The position numbers and the translations under genes were made by a program. A stretch of 42,500 nt of DNA from assembly GCA_016946835.1 (NCBI GenBank), contig JACVTC010000060.1, forward strand, positions 1 through 42,500, written 5' to 3'. Shown piece after piece: positions 10,491 through 22,212 of the stretch. The DNA comes from Neocallimastix lanati (nom. inval.) (lineage: Eukaryota; Neocallimastigomycota; Neocallimastigomycetes; Neocallimastigales; Neocallimastigaceae). Within the stretch, counting starts at the first letter, position 1, and each line of letters begins with the position of its first letter. The notes beneath the pieces are model-generated. The model had not been told where the DNA came from. It searched no databases and was given only the letters and a program-made list of their open reading frames with translations.

Positions 10491-10666
10491 TATTAAGCAC
10501 TAAAATATACAAAAGAAGAATATTTTATTTAGAAAATAAGTTTTTGTTATTTATTATTTTATTAAAATATAAAGGTATATTTTTAATTCATTTTTATTTC
10601 ATTCATTTTATATTTTTAAAGATAAATAATAATTGGTCAATTTTATAGTAATATAATCACTTGACA
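10491..10666 (-). mobile_element. Probable 5' LTR of Copia fragment A
   Basis: The sequence between the PBS and a TTGACA end (10661-10666) should be the 5' LTR of fragment A, read on the minus strand as TGTCAAGTGATT and onward. The terminal TGTCA matches the start of the intact element's LTR (TGTCAGAAG). Length is about 176 bp. No second copy was found, so the outer limit rests on the TG terminus alone. Confidence 0.45.
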
Positions 10667-11351
10667 ATCTCTTTAACTATTTATATTTTACTTTTTATAT
10701 TTTATTTTTTCTCTTATATATATAAAATGATTAATAATTTTTATAATAAATAATTTTAATTATTTATTATTTATTATCTATTATTTATAATTCCATTATT
10801 TTTATTATTCAATTATTAAAAAATGAATTTATTTTATAAAAGATTGTTTTTATTTAATATAAAAAAAATTTTTTTATTTTTTTTAATATATAGGATAATT
10901 TTATTATTAATTATCACAGTTTTATAAAAAAAATAAACCTTCTAAATATTTCCTTTTTTTTTTTTTTTTTATAAAAAAAAAACAAGATTTTCCAAAAAAA
11001 AATGTTTTCTCTCTCTTATTTTTTATTTTAGGTTAGTTTAACGATAATTCCTGTGTTTAATATAATTATTTTTTTCTCTCTTTCTTTCATTCATTTACAT
11101 CTAATTTTTTTAGATTTAAAAAAATAAAAAATAAAAAAAAAAAAAAAATTTTTTTAGATTAAATAATTTTCTTGTGTACCCTTTTATTAATAGATTGATA
11201 TTAGCTTAATAATTATTATTATAATTATTTTATTTACTTTTAATTATTACTTTTAGAATAATTATATATTTTTTTTTATTATCTTTTATAATTATTAATT
11301 TATAATAATTATTTTTTTATTAACTTTGAATAATTATCTAATAATAATAAT

Positions 11352-11382
<31 letters not shown>

Positions 11383-11944
11383 GATCTTAAGATAATCATT
11401 ATAAGAAAAAAAAATAATTTATCTTAATAGAGCTATTGATTTAAGCTTTAGGACATTCATGGACAAAAACAATTTATCTATAAAAAAGAAATATGAAACA
11501 TCTTCAAAAAAAAAAAAAAAAAAAAAAACTTTTATTTATTTTTTTTTATGTTTTTTATATATTTTTTTTTTATTATTAATTATTTTTAAAAAAAGAAAAA
11601 ATGATATCATCCTCCTCCTCTTTTATATTCAATTGAAAGAAAATAAAATTCATGGAGGGAGGAACAAACGATAAAACTTTTTTTTTTATTTGAAACATTA
11701 AAAGAATAATCTATTTCTTTTTTTTTTCTTTGATAATATATTTTTTTAGTATTTCTAGATAGAATTACTATTCTTAATTCATATTCTTATTTTATATTTA
11801 ATATTCGTTAATTTTAATATATCATCATTTAAAAAAAAAAAAAAAAATTTCAACATTTTTTTTTTTCTTTCTTAACTTTCTAATTTTTATATATATATAT
11901 AATAATTTTTTTTCTATTATTATTAATATTTATCATTTTTTATA
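10667..11944. other. Non-coding A/T-rich spacer
   Basis: No credible gene. Long poly(A) and poly(T) runs, ATT/TAA microsatellites (about 11338-11385) and low-complexity ORFs rich in Phe, Leu and Lys, which are artefacts of A/T runs. Confidence 0.7.
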
Positions 11945-11949
11945 AAACA

Positions 11950-12101
11950 TGTTAATAAGCAATTATAAATTATTAGAATTATCTAATAAAATTAAAGAAT
12001 AAGAAACTATAAATATAAATACATAAAATTTTCATTTACTTTCTATATGTATTTTTAATAAAATAAAAAATAAAGATATATTAAAATAAAATAAATTAAA
12101 A
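11950..12101 (+). repeat. 5' LTR of element 2
   Basis: Matches 17832-17983 base for base except about seven substitutions. It begins TGTTAATAAGC and ends AAATTAAAA directly before the PBS. The 3' limit is fixed by where the two copies stop matching and where the target duplication begins in the 3' copy. Confidence 0.92.
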
Positions 12102-12130
12102 GATTAAGAGTCTCACTCTACACGAGTGAG
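12102..12130 (+). other. PBS and overlapping hairpin, element 2
   Basis: GATTAAGAGTCTCA (12102-12115) is complementary to TGAGACTCTTAATC, positions 27-40 of a typical eukaryotic tRNA-Lys with a CUU anticodon. Its last four bases form the 5' arm of a perfect hairpin: stem CTCACTC (12112-12118)/GAGTGAG (12124-12130), loop TACAC. The intact element has an equally perfect hairpin here with a different stem. Confidence 0.8.
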
Positions 12131-12242
12131 TTACAAATAAAATAATAAAAACCGATTACTTTACAGTTAAAAAATAAAAAAAAAAAAAAAAAAAAAGACA
12201 TTAAAAAATAAAAAGGATATTAAAAAAATAAAATAAAAGTAA

Positions 12243-12427
12243 GCTGAATATGGTCATCACGTTTAAAATATTAAAATAAAATAAAAAAAAATAGGCTGAA
12301 TATGGTCAGCGTGTTCAAGATTTTATAAAAAAAAAAAAAAAAAAAAAAAAAATTATTAGACTGAATATGGTCAGCACGTTCAAGATTTTTTAAATAAAAA
12401 TAAAAGATTAAGCTGAATATGGTCAGC
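12243..12427 (+). repeat. Leader hairpin array, element 2
   Basis: Four copies of GCTGAATATGGTCAGC followed by a GTT-containing tail start at about 12243, 12295, 12359 and 12412. Each can fold as GCTGA/TCAGC with a six-base loop ATATGG. The first and third copies have a slightly weakened stem. The copies are separated by A-rich spacers, giving spacings of 52-64 bases. They lie between PBS and gag. Confidence 0.75.
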
Positions 12428-13283
12428 ATGTTAAAATTAAATATAATAAAAATTATATATATTTAAAAAAAAAAAAAAAAAATAATTTGAAATATAATAT
12501 TAAATCTAACATTAATGAATTATGTCTTTATTAACAAACAAAATACTTTAATAAACACTAATTAAACTATTATTAATCAAATATAGCAAGTACATAAAAA
12601 TAATATAAACTCCTCCTAATCAAACAATGACTAAGTATAACTGGAAAAATTTAATACAACTTATTAAATTAAATCAAACCCCAATAACATTAATACACCA
12701 ACCATATTAATCACCCCTTATTAAAACAATAACACTTTGTATACCAATCGGAACAACTTTTTTCAAACCATTCAGACAAATCAGAATAAATAATTATTTA
12801 GAAATTATTTTACAAAAAAGGAAGGAAACCTTTCAATAAATCTCCTCAAAATAAAACACCAATCAGCGTACATAACAATTATCAGCACTAATTAAAATAA
12901 TTACTCTTTTAGAAATCTATCCCTAAACTCAAATTAAAATTATAGCAGTATACCAATCAATATTTTTCACTTTAATAATCATACATGTTCACCTCTCATC
13001 ACAATAACAATTATTGCTATAACACTTAATTGGATACACCAATAAATACTTATTACATCAATAATAATAAATAATAACTACTTTCCGTATTGATAACTAT
13101 TGGTACAACACTAAATGGAATTAAATAGAATTAATATTTTATAATTTTAATTTCGAATCAACACAATTGATAAATACATAATTTATTCACATAACTTTTT
13201 TTTTAAAACCACATAAATAGAACATCTTATTCATCAAATTTACATCACTAATCAACCAACATAATATAGCCTAATAAATTAAT

Positions 13284-16200
13284 ATGAATCGTGTCAATAG
13301 ACAAACAAGATTAAATCAGCAAATCGTCATTAATGAAAATAATGACATCAATAATAAGAGAATCAATTTCAATTACTCCGAAAGTTTTAGTAGAATTGTT
13401 GAATTAACTTCGGATAACTACGTTAGTTGGAAAAATAATATGCTGTATCTCTTTTAACTATTAATAACCTCGAAAATTATGTCATTCAAGAGAAGGTTAA
13501 GAAACTTAAGTAAAGACATATTAGGGACGATATATAACGATTATATCAATGACAAATTTGATAATACTCTAGTATATGACAAAGAAACTAACCTATTAGA
13601 CATAAAGAATGACATCATAGTAAAATGGATCTTATTAAACACATTAGGTGAGAGAACATAAAGAATTGTTGAAGGCCAAGGGAAGACAGCTTATCAAATT
13701 TGGAACACATTAGAAAAAATCTTTCACTAGTAGTTTGGAGAAAAGAAAGCAAGAATTAAAGGATTAAATAAGCTATCTTAAAGTTTAATGAGGACCAGGA
13801 TATAAATATTTTTATGGCTACCTTACAAAATACCATAGAGGAATATGAAAGCATTAATCACGACATTGAGGACAGTATAAAAGCTGGCATCCTTAACAGA
13901 GCACTCCCTGAAAATTTAAGATTTATAAATGTGTTTCAATATAAAGATAATTGGGGGGAGACTATCTAATTACGTAAAGGACGTCATACCAGATATAATA
14001 TTCTCAAATATGAAAGAGCACACTAAAATTGAGAATTTACAAAAACACATCTTTCTGACAGAGCAATACACTAAAATCTAACAACAGAAAAGTACAATCA
14101 TCAGTTAAATACAAAGCAAAAAAAAAGGAAGATGTTACATGTGTGGTAGATTTGGACATTACATCAATGAGTGTTCAAAATATATAACAGATATAAAAAT
14201 AATAAATACAAAAAACATACAAAACCAAGGAGGACAAGGTATATAAACTCAAAGAAAGGTCCATCCACTCAAAGATTCATTCAAATATAAAAAACGTTAA
14301 CAATCAGCTAAATTCTATGGAATCCACTAACAGTTATGCTTGCCAATACTTTATCTAAAGATTATAACACTGAAGATACCTCTCTTTATTGATTGCATCT
14401 CAACAGAAGATAATACAGGCATTTCCCTCAAAACGATCACTTTGAAAACGTTAATTCATTAACAATATCTAATTGGATAGTTGACTCAGGGGCTTCACTA
14501 CATGTAACATACTCCATCAATCTCTTAAAATATATTAATGAATGCAATGAAAACATATCTTTACCTAATGGTAAAATCGTGACATCCACTAAATATGATT
14601 TCTTTCACTGGATATGTTAATAATAATGAAATTAAATTCAATAAAGTATTCTACGTACCAAAACATTACAAAAAAATATCATATCGTTAAGTGAACTTAT
14701 TAAGCATAATTATAAAAGTTGTCTTCCTCAACCATTACAATAAAGTTTTTTGCCTCTTTATTTGATCAGCATGGAAATAAAATTACCAATATTCCATCGG
14801 ATAAACACAACATTTTCCAAATATGATTTTCAAATAGCATATATTACCTCAATGTTCAAAAGCATACACCTACATCTCTTATGCACCTATCCACACTATC
14901 AAAAGCTGAAAAGATTAACCTATGGCACAGGCTTACTTGGTCACTTTAACATAAGCAAGATACTTAATAAATTATCCAAAAATTAATATTCCATCTAAAT
15001 GTCAAATCTGTTCACATTCGAAACTAAAAGATTTCCAGCACAAACATTCAACGAATAAATCAAAAGGGATTTTTTGAATTAATTCATATGGATCTTATAT
15101 AGGTCCAATAGAAGAGTCACTTCACAGTAACCGGGTACATACTCTCCAATACTTGATGACTTCTCGCGTTACGGGTGGGTCTTTTTTCTTTCAAACAAAC
15201 ATGACACCTGTGCCATTTTTCATAATTGGTTTATTGAAATCAACAATATACATAATAAATCTATATAAAGTACATCAGAACTGACAACGGTACAGAATTT
15301 TCAAACTCTATGTTTCAAATTTTTCTGTGCCAGTCATCGGATTATTCATCAATTCACAATCCCATATAACCCTCAGCAGAATGGAACGTGCCGAAAGGTT
15401 CAACGGGCACGCTAATAAAACTCTGCAAAGGCTCTATTAAAACGACGCCAAATTAAGTCACCATTTCTGGGAATACGCCGTCGAAACTGCTAATTACATC
15501 CATAATAGGATCCCTCATTCAGGTATTCAAAATAGATTATGCACACTTCAAGGTTTTTTGGATGTAGAGTTTTTTTTTATTACGTACCCAAGTCATTCCG
15601 GAGTAAATTTGACAAATAACGCTTTACCTTGGCATATTTCTTGGCTATCCCCCCTCATCATCTTCTTAGAAGATTCTAAGCCACTCCACCAACAAAATAA
15701 TACTCTCCCGATCAGTTATATTTTCTTTTAAAAATAATCCAGCCAACTCCACCTCAACTACCTTTATTCCAAAGGAATATTCAAACTTCATTCCAAATCA
15801 TAAAATAGGTAGATACACCGAAAGTATGAAAAAAAGAACAATTATTACAATATATATAATAATATCAAAATGTCCTCACCCGTTAATACTAGTCATCGGC
15901 TTCATCAATCTCAAACTCCTTCATCATCCTCCATCCATAATCATGACAAAAAAAACAAAATAATAAATAATAATCAAAATAAAGTTTCTCCACAAAACAC
16001 CCCTATCAATACTGAAACTGTAGTTTCTCCTATCAATCCTCATCATCAATCAGATAAAGAAATAAATCTAAGTATTACATGATTCAAATCCATATAAACA
16101 GACAGTACCTTAAATCAAGCAACAAAAGGACACGTGATCATTTATACACTCCCAATAAAAGAATAAAGTCAGTTATTCCTATTATAAAGCTTAAAGTTCT

Positions 16201-17775
16201 ATCCCCAAAAAGAAACCTTAGAGAACCAAAGGATTTCAAAGATATATTCAACCTAATAGACAAAGATAAATGACTAGAAGCTGTAAATAAGGAAATACAA
16301 AACTAAAACGTTTTTTAAGACAATAAAAAGCATTCCTAAAAGGAGCTAATATCATCTCAAGTAAATGGGTTTTTAAATATAAAAAGGACTCAAATGGGAA
16401 TATCATTAAAAAGGAAAGCACGATTAGTTGCTCGTGGTCTCACTCAGCGATAATGGTATTGACTATATTTTCACCTTCTCTCCGACACTGAAGTTAGACT
16501 CTTTGAGAATAATAATATCAATTTGCAATTCGTAAAAGGTTCAAAACTGTCCAAATAAGACATTGACGCCGCATACCTCAATGATGAAATAAAAGAAGAA
16601 TTATACATGAAAGCACCAAAGGGTTATTCCTCATACAACAATACCTTTTTGGAAACTAAACAAAGCCATATACGGGTTAAAGCAAGCAGGTAGAGCCTGG
16701 AATGAGAAATTAAATAATGTTCTACTCAGTATAAACTTCAATCGACTCACTAGTGAATGAACCAATGCAACTACATTAGAAAGACCAGTTATAACGAAAT
16801 CACAGGTATCATAGCAGTATATGTCGATGACATTAATTATTAATAGATAAGGAAAAATGAAGTACTCAAAGTAAAAAGAGCAAATTAAAACTAATTTTAG
16901 TATTAAAGATATTGGAGAATTAGATTTCATTATTGGAATTAAGTTTGAGAAGTGTAACAATGGTTATATAATGCATCAATTAGGATATATATAAATGAAT
17001 TACTAAAGAAATTCAAATTAGAATAAAATGCAAACCAACTAAGAATTTAATGCCAATTGAAAGTCATGAATTGAAAGCTATTAAATTTGATGAAACACTT
17101 TACAGAAGCGCCATAGGTAACCTTCTCTATCTGGCGATCTGCACAAGGCCTGATATCTTGTTTTCAGTAAATAGAGCTGCAAGAAAAAATAAGAATCCTT
17201 ACACTTGAAGATTGGATGAATGTGGAAAAAGATTCTCAAGTACCTTAAGGGAACTAAGAACTACGAAATAAAAAGAATTTCAGGCGAAAGCAATATAAAG
17301 GCGTACGCAGATGCTGATTACGGTGGTGATACAAATAATCAGGAAATCAACATCATGTTTTTTTTTTTTTGATAATGCTTGGAAATTCACCTACAAGCTG
17401 GCATTCAAAACTTCAGCATTATGAGGCAGCACCTCCACAGCCGAAGCTGAATATTATAGCATTAGTGATTGTGCCAAATATGGATTGTGGTACATGAATG
17501 TAATGAACGAATTAGGCCATCAATAACCAATTTATTTCCATTTTATGTGAAGTAGCAATCTATAATTGCCAAAATCAATCTATCAACCCAAAGTCGAAGC
17601 ATATCGATATAAAATATCATCACATAAGAAGTCTAATAAAGAAAGGAGAATAAAAGTCAAGCTAGAATATGTTAAAGTCTGAAAGAAACCTAGCCGATGG
17701 ATTCACAAAATACCTTAATGGGACTAAATTGAGTATATTTAAAGAAAGTTTACTTACAGAGTTTACCCCTTAATA
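13284..17775 (+). pseudogene. Decayed Copia gag-pol (element 2)
   Basis: Begins at an ATG (13284, MNRVNRQTRLNQQ) and aligns along its length with the 1519-residue polyprotein at 26.9-31.4 kb. Visible parts, in order: gag with FNYSESFSRIVELTSDNYVS (about 13365); CCHC knuckle CYMCGRFGHYINEC (14133-14174); protease WIVDSGAS (catalytic Asp codon 14483-14485); integrase with DDFSRYGWV (about 15150) and RTDNGTEF (about 15275); a Ser/Asn-rich linker (15870-16080); RT with an intact YVDD (16820-16831); and RNase H with YADADYGGD (about 17304-17330) and STAEAEYYS. Numerous frameshifts and stops break it, so no full product is possible. Near 17358, a poly(T) run occurs inside former RNase H sequence. 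Confidence 0.9.
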
Positions 17776-17820
17776 TAATAATTTTAATAAATCGAACATC
17801 GATTAATGAAGATGTTAGAT

Positions 17821-17983
17821 TTTAGGGGGAATGTTAATAAGCATTTATAAGTTATTAGAATTATCCAATAAAATTAAAGAATAAGAAACTATAAATATAA
17901 ATACATAAAATTTTCATTTACTTTCTATATGTATCTTTAATAAAATAAAAAATAAAGACACATTAAAATAATATAAATTAAAA
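17821..17983 (+). repeat. Polypurine tract and 3' LTR of element 2
   Basis: TTTAGGGGGAA (17821-17831) is the plus-strand primer site, followed by the 3' LTR (17832-17983) starting TGTTAATAAGC. The LTR ends in TTAAAA, then the AAACA target duplication. Confidence 0.9.
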
Positions 17984-17988
17984 AAACA

Positions 17989-19250
17989 TATTACTGTTTT
18001 ATTTTATTTAATTATTTTTTTTTTTTATATATATTTCAATGTGGTTACATTAAACCATTATATTATTATTTAAAAATACATTTATAAAAAAAAAAATAGA
18101 CCTTTCCCTATTTGAATGAAATAATACATATTTAAATAAATTAACGGTTTAAAATATATTGTTAAACTCAATTTATTTTTATTTTTTTTTATTAAACATA
18201 ACTATTCTTTATTTATTTTTTACATTAATTTTTTTTACATTTATTAATAAAGAAAAAAAAATTATTCAATTATAACAACAATAACAATAATAATTTATAT
18301 ATATATATTTTTTTAGGAATAATAATAAATAAATAAATAAATAAATAAATAATCATTATTATTAAGTATTAATTCTGTATTTCAATTTTATTTTTTCTTC
18401 ATTTCTTTTTATTCTTTTATTTTATTACTTTTGATGTCGCTGCTATTCCAACGAATCACAAATTTCATTTAATTTTGTATTTATCAAAATTTAATTCAGA
18501 GACTAATTTATTGACATTTACGATTTTTGATCATTATAAAAAAAAAAAAATCAGTAATAAAGTTTTACTTTCTTCTTTTGGATTAAACCAAAAGATTTAT
18601 TTATTTATTTTTTTTTTTTTATTTTTTGAATTTTCCAATTTTTTTTTATACCATTTTATTGAATGACTTAATGAATTTTCAATTTTAATATCCTTTTTTT
18701 TTTTTTTTTTTTTTTTTTTATTTTTTCCTTGATTTTTTTCCTCTCTATATTCTAATCTATGTAATATATTCTTCCCGTTTTTTTTTTTTTATTCTTCGAC
18801 TTCACACTTAATGACAATAAGTTTTTATTTCTTTCCAAAAGATACTAAATCATTTCTTGTTTTGAACAAATAAAGAATTTTTTTTTTTTAATTTTAAAAA
18901 TATTATTAATTTGGATTAATTAAAAAAAAAAAAAAAAAAAAGTAATTATAGATTTATTTTCTTTTTTTTTTTTTTTTTATTTTTTTTTATTTCAAAGTTT
19001 CAAAATTTTTTGTTTTTTTAGTTCAATAAAATATATATTTAGTATATGTGTTATAAGCACCTTTTGTTTATAGTTATTTATTTTGGTTAAATCAATTACA
19101 TTTTGATTAACTATTATTCCCGTATATATCCTTATATCCCATATCTCTTATTTTTTTTTCTTCATCCCTAAAGGTTTAAAACACCAATGATATTTTTCTT
19201 TTTTTTATTTACTTCTTCTTTGTTATCTTCCATTATCAAAGATATTATAA
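17989..19250. other. Non-coding A/T-rich spacer
   Basis: No supported gene. Contains TAAA microsatellite (about 18325-18352) and many poly(T) runs. The short stretch 18430-18600 is less repetitive, but I could not find a consistent reading frame in it. Confidence 0.6.
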
Positions 19251-19254
19251 TGTT

Positions 19255-19990
19255 AAGAAATTTATCATAATTGTATTAGAAATTTAATCATATTTATATT
19301 CAGAACTTTTTTGGCAAGGATCGTTGTTATAAATTTTGAGGTATCCTAAAGGGATCGTCTTTAATAAATCTTCATTATTTTTTATACCTGAATTTCTATT
19401 TTTTTTTTATTAATTCATCTGCTTCTGTTAATAGCCACAAAAGTAAAAAATTATCATTTTTTCTTTTTTATTATCCCCAAATCCTAAAATAAAATAGCTG
19501 GTTTTTCTTTTTTTTTCATATGAACTTCTTATATTATTTAAAAATAAATCAAAGTCTAAAAATATTTCCAATAAAATTGATTCTCTTTTTTTTTTAACCA
19601 TTTTTTTCTATTTCTTTCATTACAGTTTTTCATATTTAGTTTTTTTTTTTTTTTTTCATCTCCTTTACTTATAAAAAAATTCTTCTTCATTCCTATTATT
19701 TTCATCATTATCGTTATCTTCAAGCTCATTCTTTAATTTTTTTTCTTTATCTTCTTCAGTTAAATCTTTTAATTTTTTTTTTAATACTGTTGCATAGGTT
19801 ACTAACTTTTCAGATTTGATATTTCTCTATTTAAATATTGAAGATCAACCATGGGATTATCAATTTTTACGATTTAAAAATATCATTTCAGTAAATCAAT
19901 TGGATATTCTTTAGTTTTAAAATAAATGCTTAAACGGATATTAAGATTTGAGGAAAAAAAAAATTTTTACAATATCTGTCATAGTTAAAA
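19255..19990 (-). pseudogene. Decayed gene, unknown family
   Basis: The minus strand reads as one charged protein with stops and frame changes. Blocks in order: NLNIRLSIYFKTKEYPIDLL (about 19895-19960); IVKIDNPMVDLQYLNREISN (about 19820-19880); VTYATVLKKKLKDLTEEDKE (about 19745-19800), followed by a Glu/Asn/Asp-rich stretch; ESILLEIFLDFDLFLNNIRS (about 19530-19590); TSYFILGFGDNKKEKMIIF (about 19450-19505); and LKTIPLGYLKIYNNDPCQKS (about 19305-19365). I recognise no domain. It has the composition of an ordinary intracellular protein. It is not retroelement-like and is not obviously the same family as the decayed gene at 3.3-4.8 kb. Confidence 0.4.
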
Positions 19991-20284
19991 AATAATTTAA
20001 AATTAGATAAATAAAATAATCATAAGAATAATTATTTTTAATTAATTTAATTTTTCTATAAATAAATACTCTAGCTAATAAATTCCATCTTAAAATCATA
20101 TAAATAAAAAATAATTATTTTCTTTTTTTTTTTAATAATTTTAAAAATAATATTTAAAATCTTTTTTTTTAATTTCATCTAGGGTAAGAAGAAGAAAAGA
20201 ATAAAATACTTCTACACCAAAAAAAAACCAAAAAACTGAAAGCGAAGAGTTATTTTCCCATTAATAACAACAACTCTCAAATTC

Positions 20285-20325
<41 letters not shown>

Positions 20326-20334
20326 TATTTACCA

Positions 20335-20660
20335 TTCAATTTACTCTGAAAATTTTTTAATAGAGTAATTGAATTAACACCTGAAAATGATATGGAGTGA
20401 AGAAACAAAGTAATACTTTATTTATGATGCATAAAAATAATTTTGAAACATTATATGTAAGCAAAAAAAAAAAAAAAAATAAGAAAATTCAAATTGTTAA
20501 GTTAAGAAAATCGTTGACATTAAAGACAACAACATAAATAACAACAATTCCTGTTTAAATTTGATGGATTCGTTTTTTTTTTTTTTTGTCTATGATTAAA
20601 GCACATATAATTCAAGATATCAAAAAATGAATGTTTTTTTTTTTTTTTTTTTTTTTTTGG
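20335..20660 (+). pseudogene. Copia gag remnant
   Basis: An isolated scrap of gag. FFNRVIELTPENDMEW (about 20353-20400) lines up with FNRVTELTTENYRGW of the intact element, and IVKLRKSLTLK (about 20490-20525) lines up with its KVRKLRKRDIK. Further on, KFDGF and VYD are separated by a poly(T) run where the intact element reads QFDDSLVYD. No LTR, PBS or pol accompanies it. Upstream is a poly(A) of more than 30 bases. Confidence 0.6.
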
Positions 20661-20699
20661 TTTAATTGGATTAATAACCAATCAATCGCCCTGGGGAAA

Positions 20700-22133
20700 T
20701 AACAAAAAAAAAAAAAAGAAAAAAAAAAAAAAAGATAATTCAAAAGTCATAAAGAATAAAAAACTTCCTATTCAAATATGGAATTATTCTTTTGTGAATC
20801 TTTTTTTTTTTAAAAAAAAAAAGTTCAATAACAAAAAAAAAAAAAAAAAAGAAAAAAAAGAAAAAATCATACAACTCCAAAGGATTCCCATTCAATATTT
20901 AATTAATCCTAATTCTAGGTCTTGGAATAAATAATGATGATTTGTAATGGCCAAGACGTCACGACGATGATGGTAGTAGCAAATATTCAAATGAGAACTT
21001 TGAAGACTGAAGTGGAGAAAGGTTCCATGTGAACAGCAGGTTGGACATGGGTAGACGATGCCATTTTTCAACAAAAACATTGAACCCAATCCAATGAGTA
21101 GTAGTATGTATCAAAACTACCATTTCAAATATTTTTTTTTTTTACAAAAAAAAAAAAAAAAAAAAAAAACAGACAATAATTGTTTCAAAAATAGGTTCAA
21201 ATTCTTTAACTAGTACAAAAAAAAAAAAAAAACTTTTATTTTTAAAAACAGATAGATAGATATATAAATTTTTTTTTTATTGGTATTACTTAAAAATACT
21301 AAAAAAAAAAAAAAAAAAAAAAAGCTTTTTGTTTTTTGGAAATTTTTAAAAAAAAAAAAAAAAAGGCACATCTAAATGGAACTGAAGTAAGCGCAAGCAA
21401 GTAGGTAAGGTTAAGGTAATGAGAATAATTAAAACTAAATAGAAAAATTATTAAAAAAAAAATAAAAAGATTTTTTTTTATAAGATTAAAAAAAAAAAAA
21501 AAAGTGATCCATGTATATATATATACATCAAAATTTGATTTCGAATAAATAAAATTATTGAAATGTATATGGACGTTGGCTGTCTATTCTATACTGTGTA
21601 GATGATATATATGTTAAATTAGCCTAGAAACGAGAAATTTTTTGTCTGAATTTAAAAAAAAAAAAAAAAAAAGGTGAGAAACGAAACGAAAACGCAATGA
21701 TTAAAATTTTTAACATTAAAAGACATTGATTAATGATGTAGATTTTTGTTTTTTTTTTGACAATTGGTAAAAAAAAAAAAAAAAAAAAAAAGATATTATA
21801 AAATGATCCCCTCAGAAAAACCCGACAGCCAGCTTAGGTTCCATCATTGAGGGAGGGCAAGAAAAAAAAAAATTCCAATATCATATTTTTCTGTACTTAT
21901 ATATCTATATATCTTTATATAAATATATATATATATATATATATTTTTTTTTTTTTATTATTTTTATTATTATTATTTTATATAGGTATCTATAATTTTT
22001 ATTCCGTATAATATAATATAATATAATATATAATAAATAAATAAATAGGATTTATATATTTAAATAAATTTAATTGAAATGATTTATATATATATATAGA
22101 TTATTATATTTTATAATATTTGGAAATGGGACT

Positions 22134-22165
<32 letters not shown>

Positions 22166-22179
22166 CTTAAAATTGACCT

Positions 22180-22212
<33 letters not shown>

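Larger units (their letters stand above)
11950..17983 (+). mobile_element. Full-length decayed Copia element (element 2)
   Basis: A complete Ty1/copia layout: 152-bp LTR, PBS, about 1.17-kb leader, decayed gag-pol, polypurine tract, 152-bp LTR. A 5-bp target duplication AAACA flanks it (11945-11949 and 17984-17988). The LTRs start TGTTAATAAGC, end TTAAAA rather than the usual CA, and differ at about 7 of 152 positions. It is therefore older than the element at 26.6-33.0 kb, in agreement with its broken ORF. Confidence 0.92.

Noticed and set aside
11459-11674. 71-codon frame with Lys and Phe runs
   Set aside because: Made of poly(A) and poly(T) translated; no domain, no neighbours and no exon signals.
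16631-16960. 109-codon minus-strand frame
   Set aside because: Antisense to the decayed RT of element 2, which is clearly coding on the plus strand (YVDD).
13284-17775. Repeat-induced point mutation as the cause of decay
   Set aside because: Transitions occur, but frameshifts and transversions are also common. By eye I cannot show the dinucleotide bias that would support it.
20290-20325. Poly(A) runs as tails of retroposed mRNAs
   Set aside because: Such runs occur everywhere in the window without target duplications or upstream coding copies, so they are better explained by slippage.
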